Of a DNA stretch of 64,000 bases, positions 10,617-21,669 are shown one piece after another. Positions within the stretch are counted from its first letter, which is position 1. Each line of letters opens with the position of its first letter. A program made the translations under genes and the position numbers. Source of the DNA: Serpula lacrymans var. lacrymans S7.9. Lineage: Eukaryota > Basidiomycota > Agaricomycetes > Boletales > Serpulaceae. The notes under the pieces are model-generated. The model was not told the DNA's origin. It did no database searches and was given only the letters and a program-made list of their open reading frames with translations. Location of the stretch: positions 788,868 through 852,867 of the forward strand of contig NW_006763302.1 in the NCBI RefSeq assembly GCF_000218685.1, in the 5' to 3' direction.

Positions 10617-11902
10617 ATGGGACCTGGTCTTTGTGATGTACGAAGTCTACCCTCGTTCAATGTATCACCTCACTTTTCATGAATTCATTAGAATTGTCAT
10701 GCGAAACCGAAACACGTTGAGGGGACACACGTACATCAATATTGTGGAAAAAAATGTGCTGCAAGCGCTCAGGCTCACAAGCATCAGGCTGGTGGACATG
10801 GTGGGCATGGTGGGCATAATGGACACAACAATACTCACCATGTCAATAGCGGTAAAAGTTTTGTGGCCTTCTTCTTCAACGTGATCTGATCGCATGTCTT
10901 AGCTACGATATGTCTGATGTGCCGCAAAGCGCCAAAACACGGACCGTCTCATTTTTGCTCCAACAAATGTGCTGCTCAAGCCGAGAGTAAAGCGATCTGT
11001 CTTCTCGAAGTCCCGCAAGGCCATGACACTTTCAAAAGTGGTGAGTTTAGCACGAGACCTGACATTGGATTAGAGGAACTAAAGTCATGGGCAGTGGAAC
11101 ACCAGTTCAAAGATACCTGGAGGATGCCTGGCCGTACTCCACCGTCTGTCAAATATGTCTATAAAATTGTTGAGCCCGCATCTCGGACAGCTAAATACAA
11201 CCATTATCGGTTAGTCCATCATCCTTGAGCCGCCGTGACATGGGTTTTCAGGCTCCCTCACATTCCCAAATTAGTGCTACCGTTGAGGCGCGAGGGCAAT
11301 TTACAAAGCATAAACTCACAGCCGGAAATGAGTGTCGTCGGTGGCATGGGACGAGACGGGAGTGTCAGCTTGGAGAGCCAGGTAACACGACTTTTTGTGC
11401 CTCCACCACATGTGCACTATGCAGTATCATCAAATCTTCTTTCAACCTCGCAATGTCACGCGGTGGAAGGTAGGATCGCTCTTTACAGTTTCCGATTGAG
11501 CATTTATCTAAGAAGATCTACATAGATTTGGAAATGGAATCTACACTTCTTCCACGTCTTCAAAGTGAGAAGAATAACTGCACTCCAAGCTTCTTTTTCT
11601 GATGAGTCTGTAGGTCGGATGGCTATGCATCCAACGCTCACGCATCTCCCGTGAAAGCAATACTGTTGAACAAAGTTGTGGTGGGGAAGTGCCACAAAAA
11701 TCCGGGGCTCAGCCCAACGTTAAACGCTGCACCTGCGGGATATGACTCGGTAAGTAATTGATTATACTTGGTGTATGTGGATATTCTCATTGAAAAAAAT
11801 CTGCAGGTTGTAGCTCCTGGAAGTCAGGTTGCGGCAGATGAGCTCATTGTGTATGATAATGATGCAGTGAGGCCGTCTTTCCTCGTCGTGTATCAACCCT
11901 AG
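10617..11902 (+). CDS. ART1: PARP-like ADP-ribosyltransferase with His-rich linker
   Basis: Multi-exon gene, ATG at 10617 (MGPGLCD), donor GTACGA after the Asp codon, exon 2 beginning NCHAKPKHVEGT, stop TAG at 11900-11902. N-terminal zinc-like module: CDNCHAKPK then QYCGKKCAASAQ. The second module of its neighbours (CAIPGCPKAPF type) is missing, replaced by a His/Gly linker GGHGGHGGHNGHNNTHH. A second Cys module follows (CLMCRKAPKHGPSHFCSNKC), then LLEVPQGHDTF and a KYVYKIVEPA segment. Catalytic part: ECRRWHGT with the triad His at 11345-11347, a Cys cluster (C-x9-C-x4-C-x2-C ending CALCSIIKSSF), FGNGIYTSSTSS and DGYAS (Tyr), and DELIVYDNDAVRPSFLVVY (Glu). The H-Y-E set is that of PARP-type enzymes that transfer ADP-ribose from NAD+. 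The target is unknown. Confidence 0.75.
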
Positions 11903-12520
11903 GGCATCTTGTCTGTATATCTCTAACTGAATGCGTAATTGACTTGGAACTCAGGCCCTGAAACTATGAATTTGGTTTAAACCAGATAAAGTCATTCATG
12001 GAAGGGCGAATTAGTCACTAAAACTCTTTTCGCATTTTGCTATTTTGGTTTAACTCTTGACACTGTGTTCATCGGATTGGTCCGTTATGTGTATCGTGGT
12101 GTCCATGTGATTGTAAGTGTTACGTCCACGTAAACTGGGTGAAACCGTTTTTAGACATACTCAAATATATATTTGTTATCATCAGATCATCATCCCAGTC
12201 GTGTGTTACACGTTGTTTCATCGACATTAAGGCCTGATCGTCTAAGAAGATCACCCTTTCCCTTCCATCAGTCACCTCATAAGCCTCCGCGCTAGTGAAG
12301 CAAGCTGCCAGGTTATGGCGCCAACAGTCAATGTGACTTCAACTGATAGAACTTCAATTTCCCCAAGGGTCTTGAACATGCTCCTAGAGCGAGGCCATGT
12401 TTCGTCTCGCCTCTTGGCATCAGTTATTTCCCCTTCAATACTTCAAAAGCGAATTCTGGAAGATAAAATTCACACACTTTTCTCAAACTCAGTATCTTAA
12501 CGTCTCATATTTTGTCAACT
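11903..12520. other. Intergenic between ART1 and ART2
   Basis: About 620 bp with promoter-like CT-rich sequence at its right end. No gene recognised; the short open frame at 12315-12500 has no family signature. Confidence 0.5.
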
Positions 12521-13894
12521 ATGGGTGCCGGTGTGTGTGATGTATGTTTGTCAAAAAATATGTCAGCGTATGGAATCACTGATCTACTTGACCATATAGT
12601 TATGCCATGTGAACCCAAAGTTTGTGGATGGGGGAAAAACGTATCCGTATTGCGGGAAGGCATGTGCCTCAAGGGCTAAAGCCAGGGGGGCACAGGTACA
12701 GGGCCATGCAGCTCCGTCTGGCGGTTGCGCGGTTCCAGGGTGTCCCAAAGCGCCCTTCGTAGATGCGACCGGTAAGGCAGGTCTCTACTGTGGGCGATCG
12801 CACGCAGAGTAAGTAAAGGGCTAAAGTTTCAAACTGAAGTTTTTCTCACTTTGTCCTATTCATCTGTAGGCTTGCGAAGAATGCATGCCTTGTATGCCAC
12901 AAGGCTCCCAGACATGGCCATTATCCATGGTGTGGAAAAACATGTGGTGCCAAAGCCGAAAGTCAGGCTACGCCTTTGTTGAAGGTACCCAAGGGCCACG
13001 TTATGTTCCAAGACGGTAAGTCGTTGTCTTATAGCTATCATTTTACCACGGTATACTTATTATCGCTAAGTTGAGGCACAATTCAAAACGTCGTGGAAAC
13101 TCCCTTTATGTTCGCCCCCAGAAGTGAAGTATATATACAAAATTGTGTGGTCGCCTTCTTCTCGCGCTAACTACGACAAGTATCGGTATGTGTTTTATTT
13201 TATTATCATTGCACTTTAGATGTTTACTGATATATTGTGGTCAGAGCATCGGTCGAGGCACGAGGCAATTTCACGGCGAAAGGGCTTTCCGCAGGCAACG
13301 AATGCAGGCGCTGGCATGGTACCGTCCGGGAATGTCACGTTGGAGAGCCAGGCCACGACCAGCTCTGTGGATCCCCGACATGCAGGCTTTGCACCATTAT
13401 GAAGACGTCCTTCCATTTAAGCACGGCTGGTAAAAACTTTGCACTGCTCAGGTAACGTACTTTTACTTCGACGATCGTATTCTCTCTAAGAGACCCATTT
13501 CATCAAGATTTGGTCCTGGTATTTACACGAGCTCTGATTCCGCCACGTATGCCAACGATTTTTTTGTGTAAAGCTATTGCTAAGCAGTCTCTGATACAGA
13601 TCCAATGGGTACTCTCGCAATACCCAAACATCTCCTGTGAAAGCTCTGCTTCTGAATAAAGTCGTCGTTGGAAAGTGCCACAAGAATCCCACGTTCAACC
13701 CATTATTGAAAGCAGCGCCTGCAGGATACGACTCGGTGAATAATCACTGCTGCTATCCAGCTACGGGCGAGTTTATTCATCCTACTTGTTCACAGGTGGT
13801 TGCTCCCGCAATATTATTTGCTGGTGGTGATGAACTCATCGTGTACGACGACGATGCTGTTAAGCCATCATTTCTTGTCATGTATAAGCCTTGA
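12521..13894 (+). CDS. ART2: PARP-like ADP-ribosyltransferase
   Basis: ATG at 12521 (MGAGVCD), donor GTATGT, exon 2 LCHVNPKFVDGGKTYPYCG. Stop TGA at 13892-13894. N-terminal Cys modules in order: CDLCHVNPK...YPYCGKACASRAK; CAVPGCPKAPFVDATGKAG with LYCGRSHAE; CLVCHKAPRHGHYPWCGKTC with GAKAES. Then LLKVPKGHVMF and YIYKIVW. Catalytic part: ASVEARGNFTAKG, NECRRWHGTVREC with His at 13315-13317, Cys cluster ending CRLCTIMKTSF, FGPGIYTSSDSAT then SNGYSRN (Tyr), ALLLNKVVVGKC, PAGYDSV, and DELIVYDDDAVKPSFLVMY (Glu). All three triad residues are present. Same exon pattern and same orientation as ART1 and ART3; it shares a nearly identical HGT exon with ART3 (WHGTVRECHVGEPGHDQLCG), so the two are close tandem duplicates. 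Confidence 0.78.
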
Positions 13895-14558
13895 CGTCTC
13901 TCAGTTGCTACTCGTTTGTTCTCCAAGTCAATATATCAATGACTCGATGTCATGATACGTTCCCACTAGATAATCATGTGAATATGGCCTCTACTTACTA
14001 TAGTTCAGGTGAAAACTCTTCATAGGCCTTCAGACGCAGCGACTCGCATCACAAACATTAATTGGAAGATAGTCATCTAGTCCCTAAATCAGATTGGCTT
14101 GGACCCAATCGAAAGTTCGTCGCTTTACTATATTTATTCATTGTGGTGTCGTGATCACGGTGTTCAACAACATGGTCATAAGTCCAGCAATCAAATCGGG
14201 TAGTGCACTATTTCTGATAGACTTGGAATTGAGACTATTATTTCCAGATCACATATCACATTGACGATGGACTGCGAATCATTTATGGGCGCCAGGCACT
14301 TCTCCCCTGTCTCGTTTATACTGTGGGTGTCCTCGAGGTTTGCAGCAGGTTGCACCACGAGGATTTAGCATGGTACTAATACTGAATCGTGACCTGCAGG
14401 TTTGCAGATAAGTATTCGGACATGCCATTCGAGCAAGGTCAAGGTTATAATATCGACACGTAACATTGTGTCTCTGACACAAAGTATTCAGCAAAAACTA
14501 AGTGCGAAAAAATCCACAGACCCTTCGCAGTTCTCGACTTCTCGACACTCTATCGTTC
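13895..14558. other. Intergenic between ART2 and ART3
   Basis: About 660 bp without a gene. Likely the ART2 terminator region and ART3 promoter. Confidence 0.5.
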
Positions 14559-15954
14559 ATGGGTTCTGCGACTTGTGATGTATGCCTTGCGGTCTAGCCG
14601 TTTCGTTCTATCACTGGAGGAGACTTACTCGATTTATAGTTCTGTCATTCAAAGCCGAAGTTTGTGCAAGGGGGGAAGACACATCCCTACTGCGGAAAGA
14701 CGTGTGCTGGAAAAGCTAAGGTTAAGGGTGGAGTACACCCCTCTCAAGCTGGAGGTTGTGCTATTCCAGGGTGTCCCAAAGCGCCCTTCGTCGACGCGAC
14801 TGGGAAGACGAGCCTTTATTGTGGAGTGGCCCACAGAGAGTATGTGTAAAATCATCAAATTCAACCCCGAAAACATTGTCCCAATCACGCTATCTATCTC
14901 GTAGATTGGCAAAGAATGCTTGCCTCATGTGCCGTAAGGCTCCCAGGAATGGTCACCATCCCTGGTGCGGAAGGACGTGTGGCGCCAAGGCTGAAAGTCA
15001 GGCTACGTTGTTGCTAGAAGTTACCAATGTTCATGCAACGTTCAAAGATGGTAAGTTTATTTCTTTAATAATATATGTCATTAAACGGATATGCTGATAC
15101 GACAAAGTTGAAGCGCAATTTAAAGCTTCGTGGAGAAACCCTTCGTCTCCACCTCCAGAAGTGAAGTATATATATAAAATCGTTGAATCAGCTACCTCTC
15201 GAGCCAGCTATGACAAGTACCGGTACGAGATATCCTCTCCTTGTTATGGCAAAATACCCTTTAATGATTGTATACACTTGTGAGCAGTGCATCGGTTGAA
15301 GCACGAGGTAACTTCGCTGCAAAGGGGCGGTCCGCAGGCAACGAATGCAGGCGCTGGCATGGTACCGTCCGGGAATGTCACGTTGGAGAGCCAGGCCACG
15401 ACCAGCTCTGTGGCTCTGGAACATGTAGGCTTTGTACCATCATGAAGACATCCTTCAATCTTAGTGCGGCTGGCAAGAACTACGCCACCCTTAGGTACTT
15501 GCGTTTTGCTATGGTTAACTGTCTGTTTTGGATATTGATTGTAAATGTCAACTTCAAAGGTTTGGCGCAGGCATCTATACATCATCTACTTCTGCTACGT
15601 ACGTATATATTCATAAACAGTGTGGATTGGCGTTCGTTGCTGAACAGATTTACTAACAGGTCGAATGGATACTCCCGCAACACTCAAGCTTCGCCTGTGA
15701 AGGCACTGCTTCTTAATAAAGTCGTTGTAGGAAGGTGTCTCAAGGATGGAACATCGAATACTGGTTTGACAGCTGCACCCGCGGGATATGATTCTGTGAG
15801 TCCTCCTTGACTGTGGCTGCAAATATCGAGTGTAGTCTGACTAATTGGATACTAGGTTGTGGCTACCGCCAATACCTGGGGAGGGGACGACGAATTGATA
15901 GTCTACAGTAATGATTCCGTCAGACCATCTTACTTGGTCATGTACGCTGCCTAA
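14559..15954 (+). CDS. ART3: PARP-like ADP-ribosyltransferase
   Basis: ATG at 14559 (MGSATCD), donor GTATGC, exon 2 FCHSKPKFVQGGKTHPYCG, stop TAA at 15952-15954. Modules: CDFCHSKPK...HPYCGKTCAGKAK; CAIPGCPKAPFVDATGKTS with LYCGVAHREYV; CLMCRKAPRNGHHPWCGRTC; LLLEVTNVHATF; VKYIYKIVESA. ART part: ASVEARGNFAAKGRSAG, NECRRWHGTVREC with His at 15358-15360, Cys cluster CHVGEPGHDQLCG ... CRLCTIMKTSF, FGAGIYTSSTSAT and SNGYSRN (Tyr), ALLLNKVVVGRC, PAGYDSV, DELIVYSNDSVRPSYLVMY (Glu). About 370 residues after splicing. No transmembrane segment or signal peptide, so it probably acts in the cytosol or nucleus. The triad is intact, so activity is likely. Close paralogue of ART2. Confidence 0.78.
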
Positions 15955-16470
15955 GCGGCTACTCAGAAAGATCCATTTTTGTTGTAATGAAAAATTTCCT
16001 GGAATATCTACTAGCACATATATATAGATTGTCGGTCTGTACTGGTACCACTTCACCTGACTTAGTCAAGTGTATTTTACGCAAAATGTATACACGAAAG
16101 TGACTAAATTTATGAACATAAGTTGTCACCTAGACGAGTAAGATATTACCACGAGAGGAGTATGTTTCTCGCATGACATGACTAACCGCATTAAATCAAC
16201 TTTAGTCCTTCCAATCGATCAACAAACAGCATCTGTGCTATAGACAGTGAATCAGAATGAACGGGATATCAAAAAGGTTAATCTTGTAGAAATTTCTACC
16301 ATGTATCGAATCAAGTCGTTCAGACCTTAAAACGTGAAACTACATAGTCTCCCCAAACAACGATCCCAATGAGAGGAAAGGAGAAGCTACAATGGAGGAG
16401 TACGATTTGAAGTTTAGTTGTACTGAAGCTTACATAGAATACAATTGCTCATACTATCAGGATAGAAACC
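15955..16470. other. Convergent intergenic space between ART3 and ART4
   Basis: About 500 bp between two convergent 3' ends. No gene seen; should hold the two transcript ends. Confidence 0.5.
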
Positions 16471-18911
16471 TCACTGATCATACATCACAAGGTAAGATGG
16501 CCGGATAGCATCATTCCTGTACACAATTAATTCGTCATAGTTCAGTGAGCCACCCTGCTTGGGCTCTCCGATGACCTGGAGACATAAAAAAACAGGGTGA
16601 GCTACATACAACCAAAAACGAATCATGGAAATGACCTACAGAATCATACCCGTTTGGAGGTTGGGTGAGATTGGCGTTATCATTGTACTGTATTGACGCC
16701 CTCCCTACAGATACATGTGCCAAAAAAATAGCTTTATATGGGTGAGTTACACCGTTGTTGATATAGTCGTTCGACCTGGTTCAGAATGGTCAGCCATAGT
16801 ATCATTAGGTGTTGCAAGAAACAGTAGATTACTTGGATGATGTTGCGGAGGTGTAAATACCACGGCCAAACCTGTCGTGATAGACGCAAAGATAGATGAA
16901 GTCAAGCCACAATGAATGGGATAGATCAGTCACCTTCCCCACTTCGTGAAGTACTTCAAATCGAAGGAGGTCCTAATGATATTGCAAACCGGACAAACTG
17001 CAAGGTTACACAACTTAAGTTGGTCCTGGTCTCCAATATTACAATTCCTAATACAAGTAATCATCCCGGAGTAACACTGTAGGGTGAAAAGGTTCATACC
17101 TAGTGGTTCCATGCCAACGACGACGTTCGTTTCCCGCAGTCATACCCTTCCTTCCTTTGAAATGATCGCGCTGCTCGAGAAAAGCTCTATGCATCATATT
17201 CATGATAAGCTCCTTGGCATATCGTGGATATGAGACGCTCGCATACCGATATTGGTCATATTCTTCTCTAAATGATGGTTTCTCGACAATCTTGTAAACT
17301 TTCCTTGCTGTACCATTCTTCTTTCCCGGGGAGGGCGGGTGCAGCCACTTCGTATTAAACTGGTGTGCAACTGAAAATACGATGGTATAAACCTTCTTTG
17401 CATATGATAAATATATATATTCTTACCGCTGTCAAATATTTCATGACCGGGGTATACTTCGATCAGGAATGGAGCAAGGGCTTCGGCCTCTCCTGCACAG
17501 GTCTTTGAACAGAAATGATGATGTCCGCTTTTCTCCTTCTGGCGGCACCATAGACAAGCAACCTTGCCTAGACTATTTTCTAATCCTTAGAAAGGGATAA
17601 TTACCGTGAGGAAGAGACTTACTTTCTATGTGCGCTACCGCAGTATTTGCTCTTCGGACCACTTGAAGGAGACCACACATCCTTAGGACATTTAGGAATG
17701 ATGCATATCGTAGGATCTAATAATGTGTAGCGAGATATTGAGTACAACATACAAGGTGGTGTTCAAGCTTTTACCTGTGATACCCATAGCACCTTTTGCC
17801 TTACGGGCACAAGTTTGGCCACAATAAGGTGAATTTGTTATTTTATCTGTGCACTTGTTCTGCATATGGCACCACTGTGACGTTAATACAAGCTATTAGC
17901 CACTTCCAATATCAGAGAAGAGCGTGCAGACATCACAAGAATTGGCAACCGAGAGTGATTGATTTCCTCTTTGGCCTTTTTGGGAAAGAGATGCGGATGA
18001 TCTGTCGCCAGCGCCAGCACACGGCTCTGAAGAACAGATGTTAGATAGATACATCAGAATCAATATAAAATATCGTATAAAATAGTTACTCGATGCTCTG
18101 CCCTCCATCTGAGCCTTCCCTGCACAAGTCCTGCCGCAATAAGGGTGCGTTTTTGACCCTTCAGTATACTTCGGTTTCAGGCCGCAGTACTATTCAAACG
18201 AAGAACAGTGTTTAGTCAAATAAAACATATATGGTTATATGTGACGATGCCCACATTGCACATATCCGTTGCACGAGATGCACACGTTCTTCCACAAAAA
18301 GGATGCGTTCGGTTACCGTCGTTGTATTTTGGCCTGCTCTCGCAAACCTACCAAATAATCAGTGGAAATATTGATGTACAATGACATTATATACGTACGA
18401 CACATAATTCTTGACTAGAGCGGGACGTTGCTGCTGTGGGAGAACCGTCGTCGTCATCTGAATCGGATTCTTGAACGTTATCATCATCCTCCGAATGATC
18501 CTCCTCAGAATCGTCGTCGTCCCCAAGTTCCTCTTCAGCATCATGACGAACAAGCGAATCTTGATTATAGATATTCGAGGAGCTATCGTCAGAACCGTCA
18601 TCGTCATCGTCATCACTATCATCTTCAGGATTATTGTCTTCATCACTATCATCTTCAGGATTATTGTCTTCATCACTGTCATCTTCATCACTGTCGTCAT
18701 CGTCACCGTCATCTTCGTCGACCTCGGAAGACGGCTCGCTCGTATCCTTGCAATCAGCTTGTAAATCATTTAAACCACTGTAGGCGCTGTCATCATCAGA
18801 ACTTTCTTCTTCTTCACTGTTGTATTCAGCTTCTCCGTCGCTATCAATGTAACGGTGAAGGGAATCATGTGAAACGAGGACTTGGCCACCATACCGCAGC
18901 GTTGAAACCAT
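16471..18911 (-). CDS. ART4: PARP-like ADP-ribosyltransferase with acidic N-terminal domain
   Basis: ATG at 18911 (MVSTLRYGGQ), stop TGA at 16471-16473. The first exon codes for about 160 residues dominated by Asp, Glu and Ser, including three imperfect repeats of a DEDNNPEDDS unit. Cys modules follow: CESRPKYNDGNRTHPFCGR with TCASRA; a second PKYTEGSKTHPYCGRTCAG module; further CxxC modules with a CPKSGPSKSKYC-type segment; and the AEALAPFLIEVYPGHEIF segment. ART part: GRKGMTAGNERRRWHGT with the His codon at 17111-17113, Cys cluster CNIGDQDQLKLC ... CPVCNIIRTSF, a KYFTKWGR variant, FGRGIYTSATSSK and SNDY (Tyr), YKAIFLAHVSVGR, NGYDS, NYDELIVYRNDAIRPSYLV (Glu). Intact triad. It is on the opposite strand to ART1-3 and pairs with ART7 by sequence (same KYFTKWG and NDAIRPSY features). 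The acidic domain could bind histones or basic nuclear proteins; that is inference. Confidence 0.75.
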
Positions 18912-20104
18912 GGCCAAAATTTCAATCCCCGCATACCATAAGCAATCCTTTGTATACCATAATGCCTAGGGTTGTGGGCACCTTGAACACGCTACCAGAG
19001 GCAGGTGCATGCATGAACTAGATGCGACGGAAGCGGAGTCATAACTGAACATAAATACGAAGGCGGGAATGAGGTGAATCGTTCAATCTAACAAGTGCTG
19101 ATCGGATCTCACATACACGTTGAATCGTGCGGGCACCCTTCGTCTTCCCGTGTGAATGAGATCTTGAAATTCACATGTACGATGATAGCGCCTAATTTCC
19201 ATTCTATGAGGGTGGTCCAGATCGATGACCACCGCTTGGCTTAGAGAACTATAGCATCAACGGATGGAGCCGAATGAGCAAGCCCTGACATGAACTATGA
19301 TAAACGACTAGTAAGTGTCCGCCAATAAGGCCCAAGGGCTAGATCGGCACCAGTCAAGACTTCATACACTTTCTCCACTGTCGAAAGGAAAAAGCGACAC
19401 TCCCGATTCGGGATGTAGGGAAATAAATAGCAAGGTGTCAGATGACGGTAAGATGGTTGTCCAAGTGCTTAGCTCAAGTTCTGTTCCAGCGCATACGCCA
19501 GTCGATCCACTGTTTGAGGTCTCTACAGATAAATTTGGAGCCCATTCGCGGATTCTCAAGTATGGCAACTATCGATAACAATCACCGACTTGTTCCTATC
19601 GTGAACTATAAACAGAAGTGTCAGAGAGAACTAAGATACAGCACTGCGGATAATTACCAATTCATTGGAAGATGGTAGATGGCGCACTGTATAAGTCGCA
19701 ATAGATCCATAACTATTATACCTGTAAGAAGAAAGATAACGAGCGTAGCGTGAATCGAGAAGTAGAACGTTCCAAGCTACACACTTCCGAGTCAATAGTA
19801 TATTGGCGTCGTGTTTAGCCACATCGCATCGTGACCGACATCATAAGAGCGCTTGGAGGACATATAGGAGCATTAAACTTGTTATACTCGTTCTTAGTAA
19901 AAGGATGCATGACCACTGCCAATCTGCGAACACTGAAGAATGGTTAAAGGTTCAAGAGCCCCTGCTGCCAGTCGCATGTCAAGTTATTGTGACTACCAAA
20001 CTTGAACTTGTTGTATTTTTCATTTTCGACCTCCGCGCAAGTCGGTGGTCACATGATCTAAGTGAGTGAAGACGTTTGAACTCAGTATACTATACGTGAC
20101 TCCT
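18912..20104. other. Intergenic, nothing recognised
   Basis: About 1.2 kb upstream of ART4. Short open frames only, with no ART or Cys-module signature that I can see. Confidence 0.4.
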
Positions 20105-20436
20105 GTCGTCTTCTAAGCCTGAATCTGCCAGTGGAGGTCCATCATGCATCACCACTCTCTCAGAAGAACCGTTATTATCGCTGAAGTCCGAAGACTGTTC
20201 ATCAAAGGCATCGTCGTTGTCTAGACCCAAGTCGTCTGAATTGATTTGAAATCCATCAAATTCACCGCCAGCACTGTCATAACCAGAAGTGGCACCGTAA
20301 CATAAGAAGAGCTTTATTTCGTCTTCATCGTCAAAGCCGTCGTCCTTGTCACTATCTAGAGATTGTGAGAGGTATGGTGAGCAGCTAAGTTGCTATATTG
20401 CGAGTCATCATCGCTATATCGTGAAATCGCGACCAT
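20105..20436 (-). pseudogene. Orphan acidic N-terminal domain (remnant of another ART gene)
   Basis: On the minus strand an ATG at 20436 starts MVAISRYSDDDSQYSN. A frame shift or small intron later, the sequence reads LDSDKDDGFDDEDEIKLF, then SDDLGLDNDDAFDEQSSDFS. The composition and position are like the acidic first exons of ART4, ART7 and ART8. No Cys module or ART domain is found downstream in the following kilobase, so the gene has lost its body. The assignment rests on composition and on location inside the array; an unrelated acidic protein fragment is possible. Confidence 0.4.
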
Positions 20437-21669
20437 GGTAAGAATCCATAGAAGCTCTTCCATCCATTACGAGGATAGGTGGCTTGTTAAGGGCGTCGTA
20501 TACGAGTTGATTGTACGTTTCATGCATGATCAGCAGATGCTGACCGCATGCCGCGAACCAGATAATGTGCGTGTATTCATTCCTTCTCTTCTTGAAAGTG
20601 GTTCCGCATTTTCGAGAGACGCCAACGCTGTGAGTGCCTGAGAAGGCCGTAAATATCACGATAAACCCCTTCGAACGAATCCAAAGAGCGGCATCAGCAA
20701 TACTAATCAGGGATTTTCCAATTTTCTCGCAGATTCCCCGTTACCCTGAAATGCATAGGCGTCAAAGTCAGCGTTAACAACGCTGTACAAGTGAAGACAC
20801 GATGCAATATTGATGTCGGGGATTCTTTGTCATGGGCGGCAAAACATGGCCCGAGAACAGAGCCTGTGACAGCTGTAGAGAGTCACCAACTTTGTAGAGA
20901 TTTATTCTTGGCGATGATCGTGAAAGACACAGTTTTAGGCGCACTGCGGGTCTTTTCGCAGAGACAAATACATATGTTCAGTGACATGATTTGGAGATAC
21001 AGTGGGGAAATGCGAACCTGTAAGTGCGGTAGTCATATTGACGGAAATCAACGACATCAATCAAAGGAAAGGTAGTACCCTTTAGGAAGCTAAGCCCGAG
21101 CTTACATGCTAAGTACTGACCACGAACATTTGAAATATGCTTGCTCTTGTCTCATAAATACCGAGGGTTCCAGAGATATGGGACAGGGGTCGGCAGTATC
21201 GTAAGCATGGCCTGTCGTTGTGATGTCGCCGAACATTCCGCAGGAACAGAAGCTCACCTCATTCAAGTTTCAAACCGCATCTGAGAGAGGGGTTCCACTT
21301 CAGCGCCTTTCAAAGTGAATAAAACTGATAAGGGTTTCTTGCCGAGAATAGTTGTTGCATGTACCATCCTCGAATGAATTATGTTTTTGCACTCGGAACG
21401 TGATGATCTTCAAGCTTCAAGTTCGACTGATAAGAGATGCACGTGATGAGAACGTGGAAATAAAATATTACCAAATATGATCGTCAATCATTTTCCACCA
21501 CCACCTGTCACTGACATTTTGACATTTATCCTGTCGTTTGAATGATAGGCCATAGCTATGGACGATCATGTTATCCATCCCCATATGGCCTGTAAAAACT
21601 GGAGTGGCAGTTAAAACGATCACAAAGTTGAGCTATCAGAAGAATTCAATCTAACACATCAATACCATC
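20437..21669. other. Intergenic upstream of ART5
   Basis: About 1.2 kb. No convincing gene; the open frame at 20791-21075 has no recognised motif. Confidence 0.4.

Noticed and set aside
18428..19021. 197-codon plus-strand frame rich in His and Arg opposite the ART4 acidic exon
   Set aside because: It is the reverse complement of the Asp/Glu codon repeats of ART4; such repeats automatically open a His/Arg/Ile-rich frame on the other strand.
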